Origin: Lachnospiraceae bacterium UBA7196 | Lineage (GTDB): Bacteria > Bacillota > Clostridia > Lachnospirales > Lachnospiraceae | Reading direction: 5' to 3' | Assembly: GCA_002490835.1 (NCBI GenBank) | Contig: DKUU01000041.1 | Location: 48,888 to 112,887 of the forward strand | Length of the DNA stretch: 64,000 nt | In this document: piece after piece, positions 32,970 through 40,119 of the stretch | Numbering within the stretch: position 1 is the stretch's first letter | How the letters are laid out: each line of letters begins with the position of its first letter | The notes under the pieces: generated by a model | What the model saw: the letters and a program-made list of their open reading frames with translations, nothing else | Databases searched by the model: none | What the model was told of the DNA's origin: nothing | Position numbers and translations under genes: made by a program

Positions 32970-34316
32970 TCAACTTATCGCCTTCATGCGCTTTACCACA
33001 TCTTCCAGCACCGCAAAGTAATCCTCAAAGGTCTTGCGGCAGCAGTCGGGATCCGCAATGACAATACCCGGACTGCGCAGACCTGTCAGTGAAAAGCCCA
33101 TCGCCATGCGGTGATCGTCGTAGGTCTCAACCGTGGCCGGCGCAGGTTTTCCCGGCCAGATGGTAATGCTGTCCTCCCGTTCCTCGCACCTGATACCCAT
33201 CTTCTTAAGCTCCGCGGCAATAGCGGCGATGCGGTCGCTCTCCTGAAAGCGGATATGGCCAATGCCGGTAATGGTGGTCGGCCCCTCCGCAAAAGGCGCG
33301 ATGGCCGCCAGCGTGATGGCCTGATCGGAACAGGCAGACATATCAGCCGTGATACCATGGAATACGCCGTCCGCCGGCGGCTCCAAGAGGATGCCCTTGT
33401 CGGTGTCTGTCGCCTTACAGCCCATTTCCTCCAAAAGTCTGAGAAACGCCACATCCCCCTGCAGGGAATCAAAATGCACATGGCTGACCCGCACCGAACG
33501 ATGTAACAGGGGACTCATGGCATAGAAATAGCAGGCCGCCGACACATCCGGCTCGATCTGATAAATAAGCGCCTGATAGCGCTGTCCCGCTCTGGTCAAA
33601 AAAGCGCTGTCCGAAAGTTTCTCCACGCACACGCCGAACTGCTCCATCATTTTTAAAGTAATTTCGATATAGGCCATACCGTGCGTTCCTTCGATATGGG
33701 TCGTAAAGTCCTTTTCACACAGGCAGGAGACAATGAGCAGGGCGCTCAAAAACTGACTGCTATGGTCAATATTGACGGCAATCTCTTCTTTGCCGAAGCC
33801 ATGCCCTTGCAGGGTAAAGGGGAAATGCCCCTCTTTCGCTTCCGCGTCGTAACGAATCTCACACCCCAGCTCCTTAAGAGAATGCAAAAGCGGCGCCATG
33901 GGACGTCTGCGCATCTGTTCGGAAGCGTCCATATGGTATTCTCCCGCGGAAAGCCCAAGATACGCCGTCAGAAAGCGCGCCGCCGTCCCGGCGCTGCCCA
34001 CATAGATATCCGCATTGTTTCTGGGAACCGCACCGCCAAGCCCCCGTACGCGCACCACGCGCGCCGCTTCATCCACCTTTGTCTCAAAGCCTAAGTCCTG
34101 CACGCATTTGAGAAAGTGTCTGGAATCATCGGAAAACAATACGCCCTGTAAGGTGGAGACCCCCTTCGCCAAAGTGGCCAAAAGAAGCGCCCGGTTGGTG
34201 ATGCTCTTGGAACCGGGGACACTTACCTCTATGGGAGCCGAAGAAACATCCTTTGTCTGTATAGAATCGTAAATACAAGGAACGGAATAGGTCGATCTAT
34301 CTGCCGCTTTGTTCAT
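32970..34316 (-). CDS. aroA: 3-phosphoshikimate 1-carboxyvinyltransferase (EPSP synthase)
   Basis: EPSP synthase joins shikimate-3-phosphate and phosphoenolpyruvate in aromatic amino-acid synthesis. The 448-residue product carries PGSKSITNRALLLA, VGSAGTAARFLTAYL, the DHSSQFLSALL segment, IEPDVSAACYFYA and the C-terminal YDDHRMAMGFSL. The frame is open 54 codons upstream, but the ATG at 34316 (MNKAADRS) suits the family length. It overlaps the upstream GNAT gene by 20 bases on the same strand. No other shikimate genes are near. Confidence 0.94.
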   Translation of the reverse strand: MNKAADRSTYSVPCIYDSIQTKDVSSAPIEVSVPGSKSITNRALLLATLAKGVSTLQGVLFSDDSRHFLKCVQDLGFETKVDEAARVVRVRGLGGAVPRNNADIYVGSAGTAARFLTAYLGLSAGEYHMDASEQMRRRPMAPLLHSLKELGCEIRYDAEAKEGHFPFTLQGHGFGKEEIAVNIDHSSQFLSALLIVSCLCEKDFTTHIEGTHGMAYIEITLKMMEQFGVCVEKLSDSAFLTRAGQRYQALIYQIEPDVSAACYFYAMSPLLHRSVRVSHVHFDSLQGDVAFLRLLEEMGCKATDTDKGILLEPPADGVFHGITADMSACSDQAITLAAIAPFAEGPTTITGIGHIRFQESDRIAAIAAELKKMGIRCEEREDSITIWPGKPAPATVETYDDHRMAMGFSLTGLRSPGIVIADPDCCRKTFEDYFAVLEDVVKRMKAIS

Positions 34317-34758
34317 TGTGTACCTCCTCAACCGAATCATACTTCTTCCGCCACATCGACATCCCATCTCCGGCAAAATCGTTAGGCCTCCTATGAAAAC
34401 CAAACTTTTCGTAAAAAGGCTCTTTCCCCTGCGCCGCTCCCAGAATGAACATGATCCTTTCCCCCGCAAACGCCGCATCCATGGTCCGGTCGATCAGCCT
34501 CTGCACGATCTGTCTGCCGATCCCCTGCCCCTGATACTCCGGACGGACGATGACATCGCCCAGATAAGCGGTATAACCGAAATCAAACAGCATCCTGCCC
34601 ATGCCGACGATCCGCTCACCGTCTCTTGCCGCCACCAGAAACGTCGTGTGCGCAAGTCCTCTTTCGGCCTGTCCCTCCGTGATCGGGCGCCATTCGACGC
34701 TCAGGCGAAGTTCATTGTATTCCTCTCCCGTCATCTCATCCGTATACTGCAAACTCAT
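34297..34758 (-). CDS. GNAT-family N-acetyltransferase
   Basis: A 153-residue acetyltransferase with the acetyl-CoA loop VRPEYQGQGIGRQIVQRL (Q/RxxGxG/A) preceded by the beta-strand YLGDVI, and the terminal KFGFHRRPND segment. The substrate is unknown. It lies directly upstream of aroA with a 20-base overlap, so the two are co-transcribed, but a functional link is not evident. Confidence 0.9.
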   Translation of the reverse strand: MSLQYTDEMTGEEYNELRLSVEWRPITEGQAERGLAHTTFLVAARDGERIVGMGRMLFDFGYTAYLGDVIVRPEYQGQGIGRQIVQRLIDRTMDAAFAGERIMFILGAAQGKEPFYEKFGFHRRPNDFAGDGMSMWRKKYDSVEEVHNEQSGR

Positions 34759-34861
34759 AGTGATTTCCTTTCCTTTTGCAACATATTACTTTATTCTTCG
34801 CGCGTTTCTCTTTTATTCCTTTTTCGTAATAGCACCTACGCAGATAGTTATCCATTTCGTT

Positions 34862-34905
34862 TTTTCTACAAATCGCGACAAAACTCTCCCATTATGGAAT
34901 AGTTT
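34862..34905. repeat. 44-bp dispersed repeat, copy A
   Basis: This stretch, starting TTTTCTACAA and containing ACAAAACTCT, matches 38113-38156 at 34 of 44 positions. Both copies are intergenic and in the same orientation. They may be relics of a small mobile element or IS end. Confidence 0.5.
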
Positions 34906-35031
34906 CATCATTGTTTATCTGACAGATTCCTCAGAATCGCCGCCCCTGATACCGTCTCTTGCAGCTGCCTTTCTAATCATATCATAAAAGCTGCAAAAAG
35001 GTTACAAAAAATTGACAGTCCCAGATTCCAT

Positions 35032-35060
35032 TTGAACTGCGTTTTCGGGTATGCTATGAT
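35032..35060 (+). promoter_or_regulatory. Predicted promoter of the TlpA operon
   Basis: TTGAAC (35032-35037), a 17-base spacer and TATGAT (35055-35060) with an extended TG (TGCTATGAT) lie 40 bases before the TlpA start. Confidence 0.65.
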
Positions 35061-35099
35061 AAGAATACTGCAAAAAGCAGCGCAGAAATGGAGGTAATG

Positions 35100-35723
35100 A
35101 TGAATAACAAAAAGAATCGCAAGAAAAAATATACCGCCCTGTGCGCTGCCCTGCTGCTCATAAGCGCTGCGACAGGCTGCGCGGACACATCTGCCGGCAG
35201 CAAAGGATCGAAAAACGCTGTCTCCTCTCCTGCCGCTGACAGCACGCAGGCAGAAAACATACAGGCAGAACAGGAAGATACTGCAAATGCCGCATTTCCC
35301 GCATTCACAACAACGGATTTAGACGGCAACACCGTCACGGAAAGCATTTTCAGTGAAAAGGACCTGACCGTACTCAACATCTGGGGAACCTTCTGCGGCC
35401 CCTGCATCAGGGAAATGCCGGAGCTTGGGGAATGGGCAAAGGAAATGCCGGAAAATGTGCACATACTCGGCCTGATCATTGATATCAACGGCGAGGAAGA
35501 TACCGAACCCCTCAGTCTTGCGGTTGACATAACTCAGCAAGCCGGTGTGGACTTCCCCAACCTGATCGCCAACGAGAACTTTGCCCCCATCTTAAAGGAC
35601 GTGATCGGCGTCCCCACCACCCTGTTTATCGACGGGGAAGGCAATCTCGTGGGCGATCCAATCATCGGCGCGAACGTGGATGGCTATAAAACCTTTGTGG
35701 AGGATTACCTGAATGGGCAATAA
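35100..35723 (+). CDS. TlpA/ResA-family thioredoxin-like lipoprotein
   Basis: A 207-residue lipoprotein anchored outside the membrane. It has a basic N-terminus, a hydrophobic segment, lipobox ending at C27 (AATGC), an Ala/Ser/Glu-rich linker, then an AhpC/TSA-Redoxin fold with the redox motif CGPC (C99, C102) in NIWGTFCGPCIREMPELGEW and the cis-Pro in GVPTTLF. The ATG at 35100 has GGAGG upstream; earlier in-frame ATGs at 35088 and 35097 are less well spaced. It heads an operon with CD1871A and a 4Fe-4S membrane protein, so it probably receives electrons from them. Confidence 0.92.
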   Translation: MNNKKNRKKKYTALCAALLLISAATGCADTSAGSKGSKNAVSSPAADSTQAENIQAEQEDTANAAFPAFTTTDLDGNTVTESIFSEKDLTVLNIWGTFCGPCIREMPELGEWAKEMPENVHILGLIIDINGEEDTEPLSLAVDITQQAGVDFPNLIANENFAPILKDVIGVPTTLFIDGEGNLVGDPIIGANVDGYKTFVEDYLNGQ

Positions 35724-35859
35724 TATAAAAACACCGCTCAGAATCGTGTGCCTTTTCACCGCCTGCGCCTTTATCGTCCACGGCATTTCGCGGGGCGAGG
35801 CGCTCGTGGTTTTAAATAAGGCTGTCAATATCTGTCTGGAATGTATCGGGTTAGGATAA
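35713..35859 (+). CDS. CD1871A family CXXC microprotein
   Basis: A 48-residue membrane microprotein with one helix (residues about 9-25: LRIVCLFTACAFIVHGI). The conserved RGEALVVLNKAVNICLECIG follows, carrying the CLEC (CXXC) motif at 41-44. This matches the CD1871A family of Clostridia. It overlaps the TlpA gene by 11 bases and is followed two bases later by the 4Fe-4S protein gene. It is too short for common gene finders. A redox relay between the Fe-S membrane protein and TlpA is plausible but unproven. Confidence 0.88.
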   Translation: MGNNIKTPLRIVCLFTACAFIVHGISRGEALVVLNKAVNICLECIGLG

Positions 35860-35860
35860 T

Positions 35861-36718
35861 ATGAAAATGAATTTCCAAATCAAACGAAAGCTTCTCCAAA
35901 TGATTGCCTTCGGCTGCTCCAACGCGCACCTTCTGAATTTCAAGGGCGGCAGGCTCTACACGGGAAAGTGGAAACAATTCTGCAATCCGGGCTTAAACTG
36001 CTACTCCTGCCCGGCGGCTGGTTTTGCCTGTCCCATCGGCGCTTTGCAGGCCGTGAACGGCTCCAGACAGTTTTCTTTCAGCTTCTATGTGACGGGGCTG
36101 CTCCTTGCCTTCGGCGTGCTGCTTGGCCGAGCGGTCTGCGGCTGGCTATGCCCTTTCGGCCTGATACAGGAACTGATTCACAAAATCCCCTCGCCGAAAC
36201 GGAAACTCAAAAAAGGATTTCTCTATGTCAAATATGTCGTGCTAGTGGTCTTTGTCCTGATCCTGCCCGTCGCCGTCACCGACTACATGGGTATGGGCAA
36301 GCCTGCTTTCTGCCAGTACATCTGCCCGGCAGGCACCTTGGAGGGCGGTCTCTCTCTCCTTTTGGCCCACGAAAGTCTCAGAAAGGCAGTCGGCACCTTA
36401 TTCTCTCTGAAAATGGCGATTCTGGTTTTGACACTGTGCGGCTGCGTGTTCTTCTACCGCTTTTTCTGTCGCACGCTCTGCCCTCTGGGGGCGATTTACG
36501 GGCTGTTCAATAAAATCAGCTTCATTCATCTGGAAGTGGACAGCCATAAATGCGTCGGCTGCGGGAAATGCAAAGCTGTATGCGGCATGGAAGTCGATCC
36601 CGTGCAGACGCCGAACGCGGCAGAGTGTATCCGCTGCGGCGCCTGTGTGGACGTGTGTCCGACGGGAGCGGTATGTCTGACGTGCAGAACGAAAAGTTCA
36701 CATACCCGTCCTATTTAA
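35861..36718 (+). CDS. 4Fe-4S membrane protein (NapH-like)
   Basis: A 285-residue protein with about four membrane helices and many cysteine clusters: CNPGLNCYSCPAAGFACP near the N-terminus, the paired CGWLCPFGL and CRTLCPLGA motifs of NapH/NosR-type proteins, CQYICPAG, and two C-terminal ferredoxin clusters (CVGCGKCKAVC and CIRCGACVDVCP). It should carry electrons across or to the membrane face. It is the third gene of the TlpA operon. Its end overlaps the converging Rpn gene by eight bases. Confidence 0.9.
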   Translation: MKMNFQIKRKLLQMIAFGCSNAHLLNFKGGRLYTGKWKQFCNPGLNCYSCPAAGFACPIGALQAVNGSRQFSFSFYVTGLLLAFGVLLGRAVCGWLCPFGLIQELIHKIPSPKRKLKKGFLYVKYVVLVVFVLILPVAVTDYMGMGKPAFCQYICPAGTLEGGLSLLLAHESLRKAVGTLFSLKMAILVLTLCGCVFFYRFFCRTLCPLGAIYGLFNKISFIHLEVDSHKCVGCGKCKAVCGMEVDPVQTPNAAECIRCGACVDVCPTGAVCLTCRTKSSHTRPI

Positions 36719-37682
36719 AATGACTCTGAGCAGCAATCTGCTCTATGACCGCAATATCTTCCTCCAGTTCCTCCGCGATTTCCGAAAGTGTTTTGCCTCT
36801 GGACAGTTTCTTCTTTACTTTTTCCCGCAGCAAAGCGTCACGGCCCTTGCTCAGTCCAATCTCAATTCCTCTCTCCATGCCCTCTTTTATGCCCTCTTTT
36901 ATGCCTTCTTCTTTCCCCTCACGGAAAAGCGTTCTGAAATGTTTCTTCTCATCATATTCTGTCAAAATCATATGCAGCACCTCCGCTTTCTGTTTGATCA
37001 GGATATCTCTAAGTATCCCCTTCTCAACACAGGTATCTATCGCCGTGTGGACGGCTTCATCCCTGCGCATTCCCTGCTTTATGTTCTCCTCTATCTCCGA
37101 GGAAAATTCCGAGTACTCCCACAGCCTGTGGCACTTCTCCATAAGTGCCCGGTTGTAGCCACGGTTGATGTTCAGTACTTCACAGGTACATTCCAGACAG
37201 CCGCTCCCCCGCCCTGTGGGAAACGAATCCGACAGATAGAGCAACAAATTGTCAGTCTGCATCTTGCCGCCATTATAAAAGACAATGTATATGGGCGTTG
37301 GCAGCTCGACACGATTCGTACCGTAAATATCATCTCCCTGTGAGGCGAGAAGCCCTTCAAACTGCTGGGCAAAGTATAACATTCCCCGCAAGGGCATATT
37401 CGGGTTCCATGTGCTCTGGTGCTCGTAAAGATTCAGGGAATTGCCAATCATAAAGGACAGATCATTCTTCATCTTCATGAAGATCACATCCTCCATAGTG
37501 ACTACCTCAAGCTCCTCGGGGTCTTGGTATGTACTGCCGTTTAAGGCATTGTAAAGCTCCAGCAGATCCTTTTTATCCCGAAAGAGATGCCGGAAAAGCA
37601 CATCCCTGTACTTGCGGTTATTTCTTAGTCTCCTCCACCAGCTGCCGTGTCTGAACCAGTTCTTTTTACTTCGTTTTACCAT
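36711..37682 (-). CDS. Second Rpn-family / PD-(D/E)XK nuclease-transposase protein
   Basis: A 323-residue member of the Rpn-like group, a different branch from the one at 21551. It opens RNNRKYRDVLFRHLFRDKKDLL, has the LEVVTMEDVIFMKMKNDLSFMI core with NLYEHQSTWNPNMPLRGM (ExQ), and ends in a helical tail with GIKEGIKEGMERGIEIGLSKG repeats. The tail shows a short tandem KEGI duplication. No inverted repeats flank it, so I do not call an insertion sequence. It may move as part of Rpn-linked recombination. Confidence 0.82.
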   Translation of the reverse strand: MVKRSKKNWFRHGSWWRRLRNNRKYRDVLFRHLFRDKKDLLELYNALNGSTYQDPEELEVVTMEDVIFMKMKNDLSFMIGNSLNLYEHQSTWNPNMPLRGMLYFAQQFEGLLASQGDDIYGTNRVELPTPIYIVFYNGGKMQTDNLLLYLSDSFPTGRGSGCLECTCEVLNINRGYNRALMEKCHRLWEYSEFSSEIEENIKQGMRRDEAVHTAIDTCVEKGILRDILIKQKAEVLHMILTEYDEKKHFRTLFREGKEEGIKEGIKEGMERGIEIGLSKGRDALLREKVKKKLSRGKTLSEIAEELEEDIAVIEQIAAQSHFK

Positions 37683-38055
37683 AGATTTTCCTCCATTATA
37701 TCACATTTTCTGATGCCATTACAGTAAAATATGTAGATTTATACTGTTTTTGTGAATTGAATACAAGAGGATTTCTGACACCTGTGGCAAAACGTATAAG
37801 ACCATATAAGATATCTGTATTTGGCAATCGTTCTTGTGATCCTTTTCACATATTAATATAGTAAGGAATCATTTCCGACAATCGGAAAGAATCTCTCAGA
37901 TGGAGAAATACATTCATGAAACGATTTCTCCGTTGACAGAACAGAACTCTGTCAATGTATGGATTATTATAAAACAAGTTCTCCGTATATGCAAGATGCT
38001 TTTTTGAACGAATCAGGTTCCCCTTTCTCAAACCGATTTCATTTCCATGATTCCA

Positions 38056-38100
38056 CAAAAAATCAGGCGTTCCCAAAAACACACTGGCAAACGCCTGATT
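38056..38100 (-). terminator. Terminator of the alpha-galactoside operon
   Basis: A perfect 11-bp inverted repeat AATCAGGCGTT/AACGCCTGATT (38061-38071 with 38090-38100) is followed on the minus strand by a run of T. It lies about 60 bases past the amylosucrase-like gene. Confidence 0.82.
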
Positions 38101-38112
38101 TTCTCCCTATTG

Positions 38113-38156
38113 TTTTCTACAAAATGTGTCAAAACTCTACCCCAATAGTATAGTTT
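38113..38156. repeat. 44-bp dispersed repeat, copy B
   Basis: Copy of the sequence at 34862-34905, with 34 of 44 bases the same. It abuts the stop codon of the amylosucrase-like gene. Confidence 0.5.
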
Positions 38157-38158
38157 TT

Positions 38159-40063
38159 CTATTTTCTGGCAAGATAACGGAACCCGTACTCCGGAAGCGG
38201 TATCATATCCAGAGATACCTTCTCCCCCGTGATCATATCCTGATAGGCGCCTTCCACGCCGTCCAGAGACACTTCCTTCTCATACTCACTGAAATTGAAA
38301 ACGCCAAGGATTTCTTCATCTTCATAAACCCTGCCGATTCCAAGCACATTGTCATCTCCGGTTGCAAGCGTCCTCGCGTCCGCCTCCGCCATAAACGCCC
38401 GACTGGCTCTCCTGATCTTTTCCAGACGGTCGAGCTGTGAAAAAATCTGTCCCGCCACGCTCTTTTGATTGGAAACCTGCTCCGCCAGCTTCCAGTCCAT
38501 CTTTCCCCGGTGCAGATAACGGGAATCCGCCGCCTTGTCGGGGTCGTCCTTGTAGCTGTAATCGTTCACCTGTCCGACCTCGTCTCCGCTGTAGAGCACG
38601 GGGATCCCGGACTGCATGAACATGTAGGCGTGAAGGGTCACATCCCGCCTGACAGCCCGCTCCATGGCCTCGGCATCCTGTTCTGCGCCCGCCTTCTCGA
38701 CGCCGCACATGGACGCCGTGGTGCCGCAGAATCTGGCGTCCCCGGAAACGGGGTCTGCGTTGTAAAGTTCGCCGCGGCTGACGCTTTCTCCCGCAAGCCC
38801 TTGGAAATAATCATTCAGATACTGCTTGTGGGAACGTTCCTCAAAGCCCCACCGGTGCAGGGTATCGTAGTCCAGCCCCCAGCCGATATCATCATGACAG
38901 CGCAGATAGTTTAGGAAGACATACTCTTTCGGCAGGCTGTTCACAATATCAAGCTGCTGTTTCAAAAGCCGCACGTCCCGCGTCGCCACCGTGTGCCATG
39001 TGGTCGCCATGGTGGTCACATTGTAGAGCATATGGCACTCCGGCTTTTCCAGCGTCCCGAAATAGGGAACCACCTTCTCAGGCTCCATCACCACCTCGCC
39101 GAGCAGCAGCACGCCCGGACATACGATCTCCCCGATCATACGCATCATGCGCACGATCGTGTGCACCTGCTTCAAGTTACGGCACTGGGTATGCAGTTCC
39201 TTCCAGATATAGGGCACGGCATCGATCCGCATAATGTCGATGCCTTTATTGGCAAGGAACAGGAAGTTGTACATCATCTCGTTAAATACCCGCGGGTTCT
39301 GATAGTTCAGATCCCACTGATACGGATAAAACGAAGTCATGACATAGTGCGCTACATCCGGCAGCCATGTGAAATTGCCCGGCGCGGTAGTCGGGAACAC
39401 CTGCGGCACCGTCTTTTCATATTCGGCGGGAATGGCGTCGTTGTCGAAGAAAAAATAGCGGCTCATGTACTCGCCCTCGCCCGCTAACGCCCGCTTCGCC
39501 CACTCGTGGTCCCCGGAAGTGTGGTTCATCACGAAATCCATACAGACGCTGATGCCTTCCTTGCGGCAGGCCGCCGTCAGGCTCTCCAGATCCTCCATCG
39601 TCCCCAGCGCCGGCTGGACCTTACGAAAGTCCGCCACCGCGTAGCCGCCGTCCGAGCGTCCCTTCACCGTATCCAGAAAGGGCATCAGGTGAATGTAGTT
39701 GACATTGCAGCTTTTGAGATAGGCAAGTTTCTCCTGCACGCCCTGAAGATTCCCCGCAAAATTATCAATATAGAGCATCATGCCGAGCATATCGTTGCCC
39801 TTGTACCAATCAGGGCACTTTTCCCGCTCGACGTCCTTCTTTTTTAAATCTTTTCCCCGCTCCTCATAAAACCGGTGCAGGGAATCGCACAGTTCCGCAA
39901 ACATGGAGCCGTTGTCGTAAAGTTCCATGTACAACCATTTCAGTTCATCCAGATGTCTTTCTAAGCGTTTGCGGTAAACCGCCTCCGTTCGCGACACCTT
40001 CTCCTGCATCTGTGTCGTCTTTGCAGCTTTTGTCTGTGTTGTCTCTGCCTGTCTGCCTCTCAT
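38159..40063 (-). CDS. GH13_4 amylosucrase-like glucosidase
   Basis: A 634-residue GH13 subfamily 4 enzyme of normal amylosucrase length. Visible are YIHLMPFLDTVKGRSDGGYAV, DFVMNHTSGDHEWA, nucleophile Asp in IDIMRIDAVPYIW, acid Glu in LLLGEVVMEPEKV, and RCHDDIGWG. It lacks a signal peptide. It likely cleaves sucrose (hydrolysis or glucan transfer) released from raffinose-type sugars by the neighbouring alpha-galactosidase. I use the ATG at 40063, with a perfect AGGAGG five bases upstream; the frame runs open to 40114. It is the last gene of the importer operon. Sucrose hydrolase is the main alternative. Confidence 0.85.
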   Translation of the reverse strand: MRGRQAETTQTKAAKTTQMQEKVSRTEAVYRKRLERHLDELKWLYMELYDNGSMFAELCDSLHRFYEERGKDLKKKDVEREKCPDWYKGNDMLGMMLYIDNFAGNLQGVQEKLAYLKSCNVNYIHLMPFLDTVKGRSDGGYAVADFRKVQPALGTMEDLESLTAACRKEGISVCMDFVMNHTSGDHEWAKRALAGEGEYMSRYFFFDNDAIPAEYEKTVPQVFPTTAPGNFTWLPDVAHYVMTSFYPYQWDLNYQNPRVFNEMMYNFLFLANKGIDIMRIDAVPYIWKELHTQCRNLKQVHTIVRMMRMIGEIVCPGVLLLGEVVMEPEKVVPYFGTLEKPECHMLYNVTTMATTWHTVATRDVRLLKQQLDIVNSLPKEYVFLNYLRCHDDIGWGLDYDTLHRWGFEERSHKQYLNDYFQGLAGESVSRGELYNADPVSGDARFCGTTASMCGVEKAGAEQDAEAMERAVRRDVTLHAYMFMQSGIPVLYSGDEVGQVNDYSYKDDPDKAADSRYLHRGKMDWKLAEQVSNQKSVAGQIFSQLDRLEKIRRASRAFMAEADARTLATGDDNVLGIGRVYEDEEILGVFNFSEYEKEVSLDGVEGAYQDMITGEKVSLDMIPLPEYGFRYLARK

Positions 40064-40119
40064 ATCAGCCTCCTGAGAACTCTCAATTCTCTCTGCTCCA
40101 TCTGAATCTGACACGCCAA

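Larger units (their letters stand above)
34759..35099. other. Intergenic stretch with a dispersed repeat and a promoter
   Basis: This AT-rich stretch between the GNAT gene and the TlpA gene holds a 44-bp dispersed repeat at 34862 and the promoter at 35032. A small CTGC/GCAG hairpin lies in the TlpA leader. No gene is seen in it. Confidence 0.5.
37683..38158. other. Gene-free stretch with serial hairpins
   Basis: No gene was found in about 475 bases between two leftward genes. Three hairpins lie in a row: TTTCCGA/TCGGAAA (37872-37888), GGAGAAAT/ATTTCTCC (37902-37931) and TTGACAGA/TCTGTCAA (37933-37955). The alpha-galactoside operon terminator (38056-38100) and dispersed repeat copy B (38113-38156) follow. 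The promoter of the Rpn gene is not obvious. Confidence 0.55.

Noticed and set aside
36711..37682. Insertion sequence built on the Rpn-like transposase
   Set aside because: No terminal inverted repeats or target duplications were seen around it. The 44-bp repeat copies do not flank it symmetrically.
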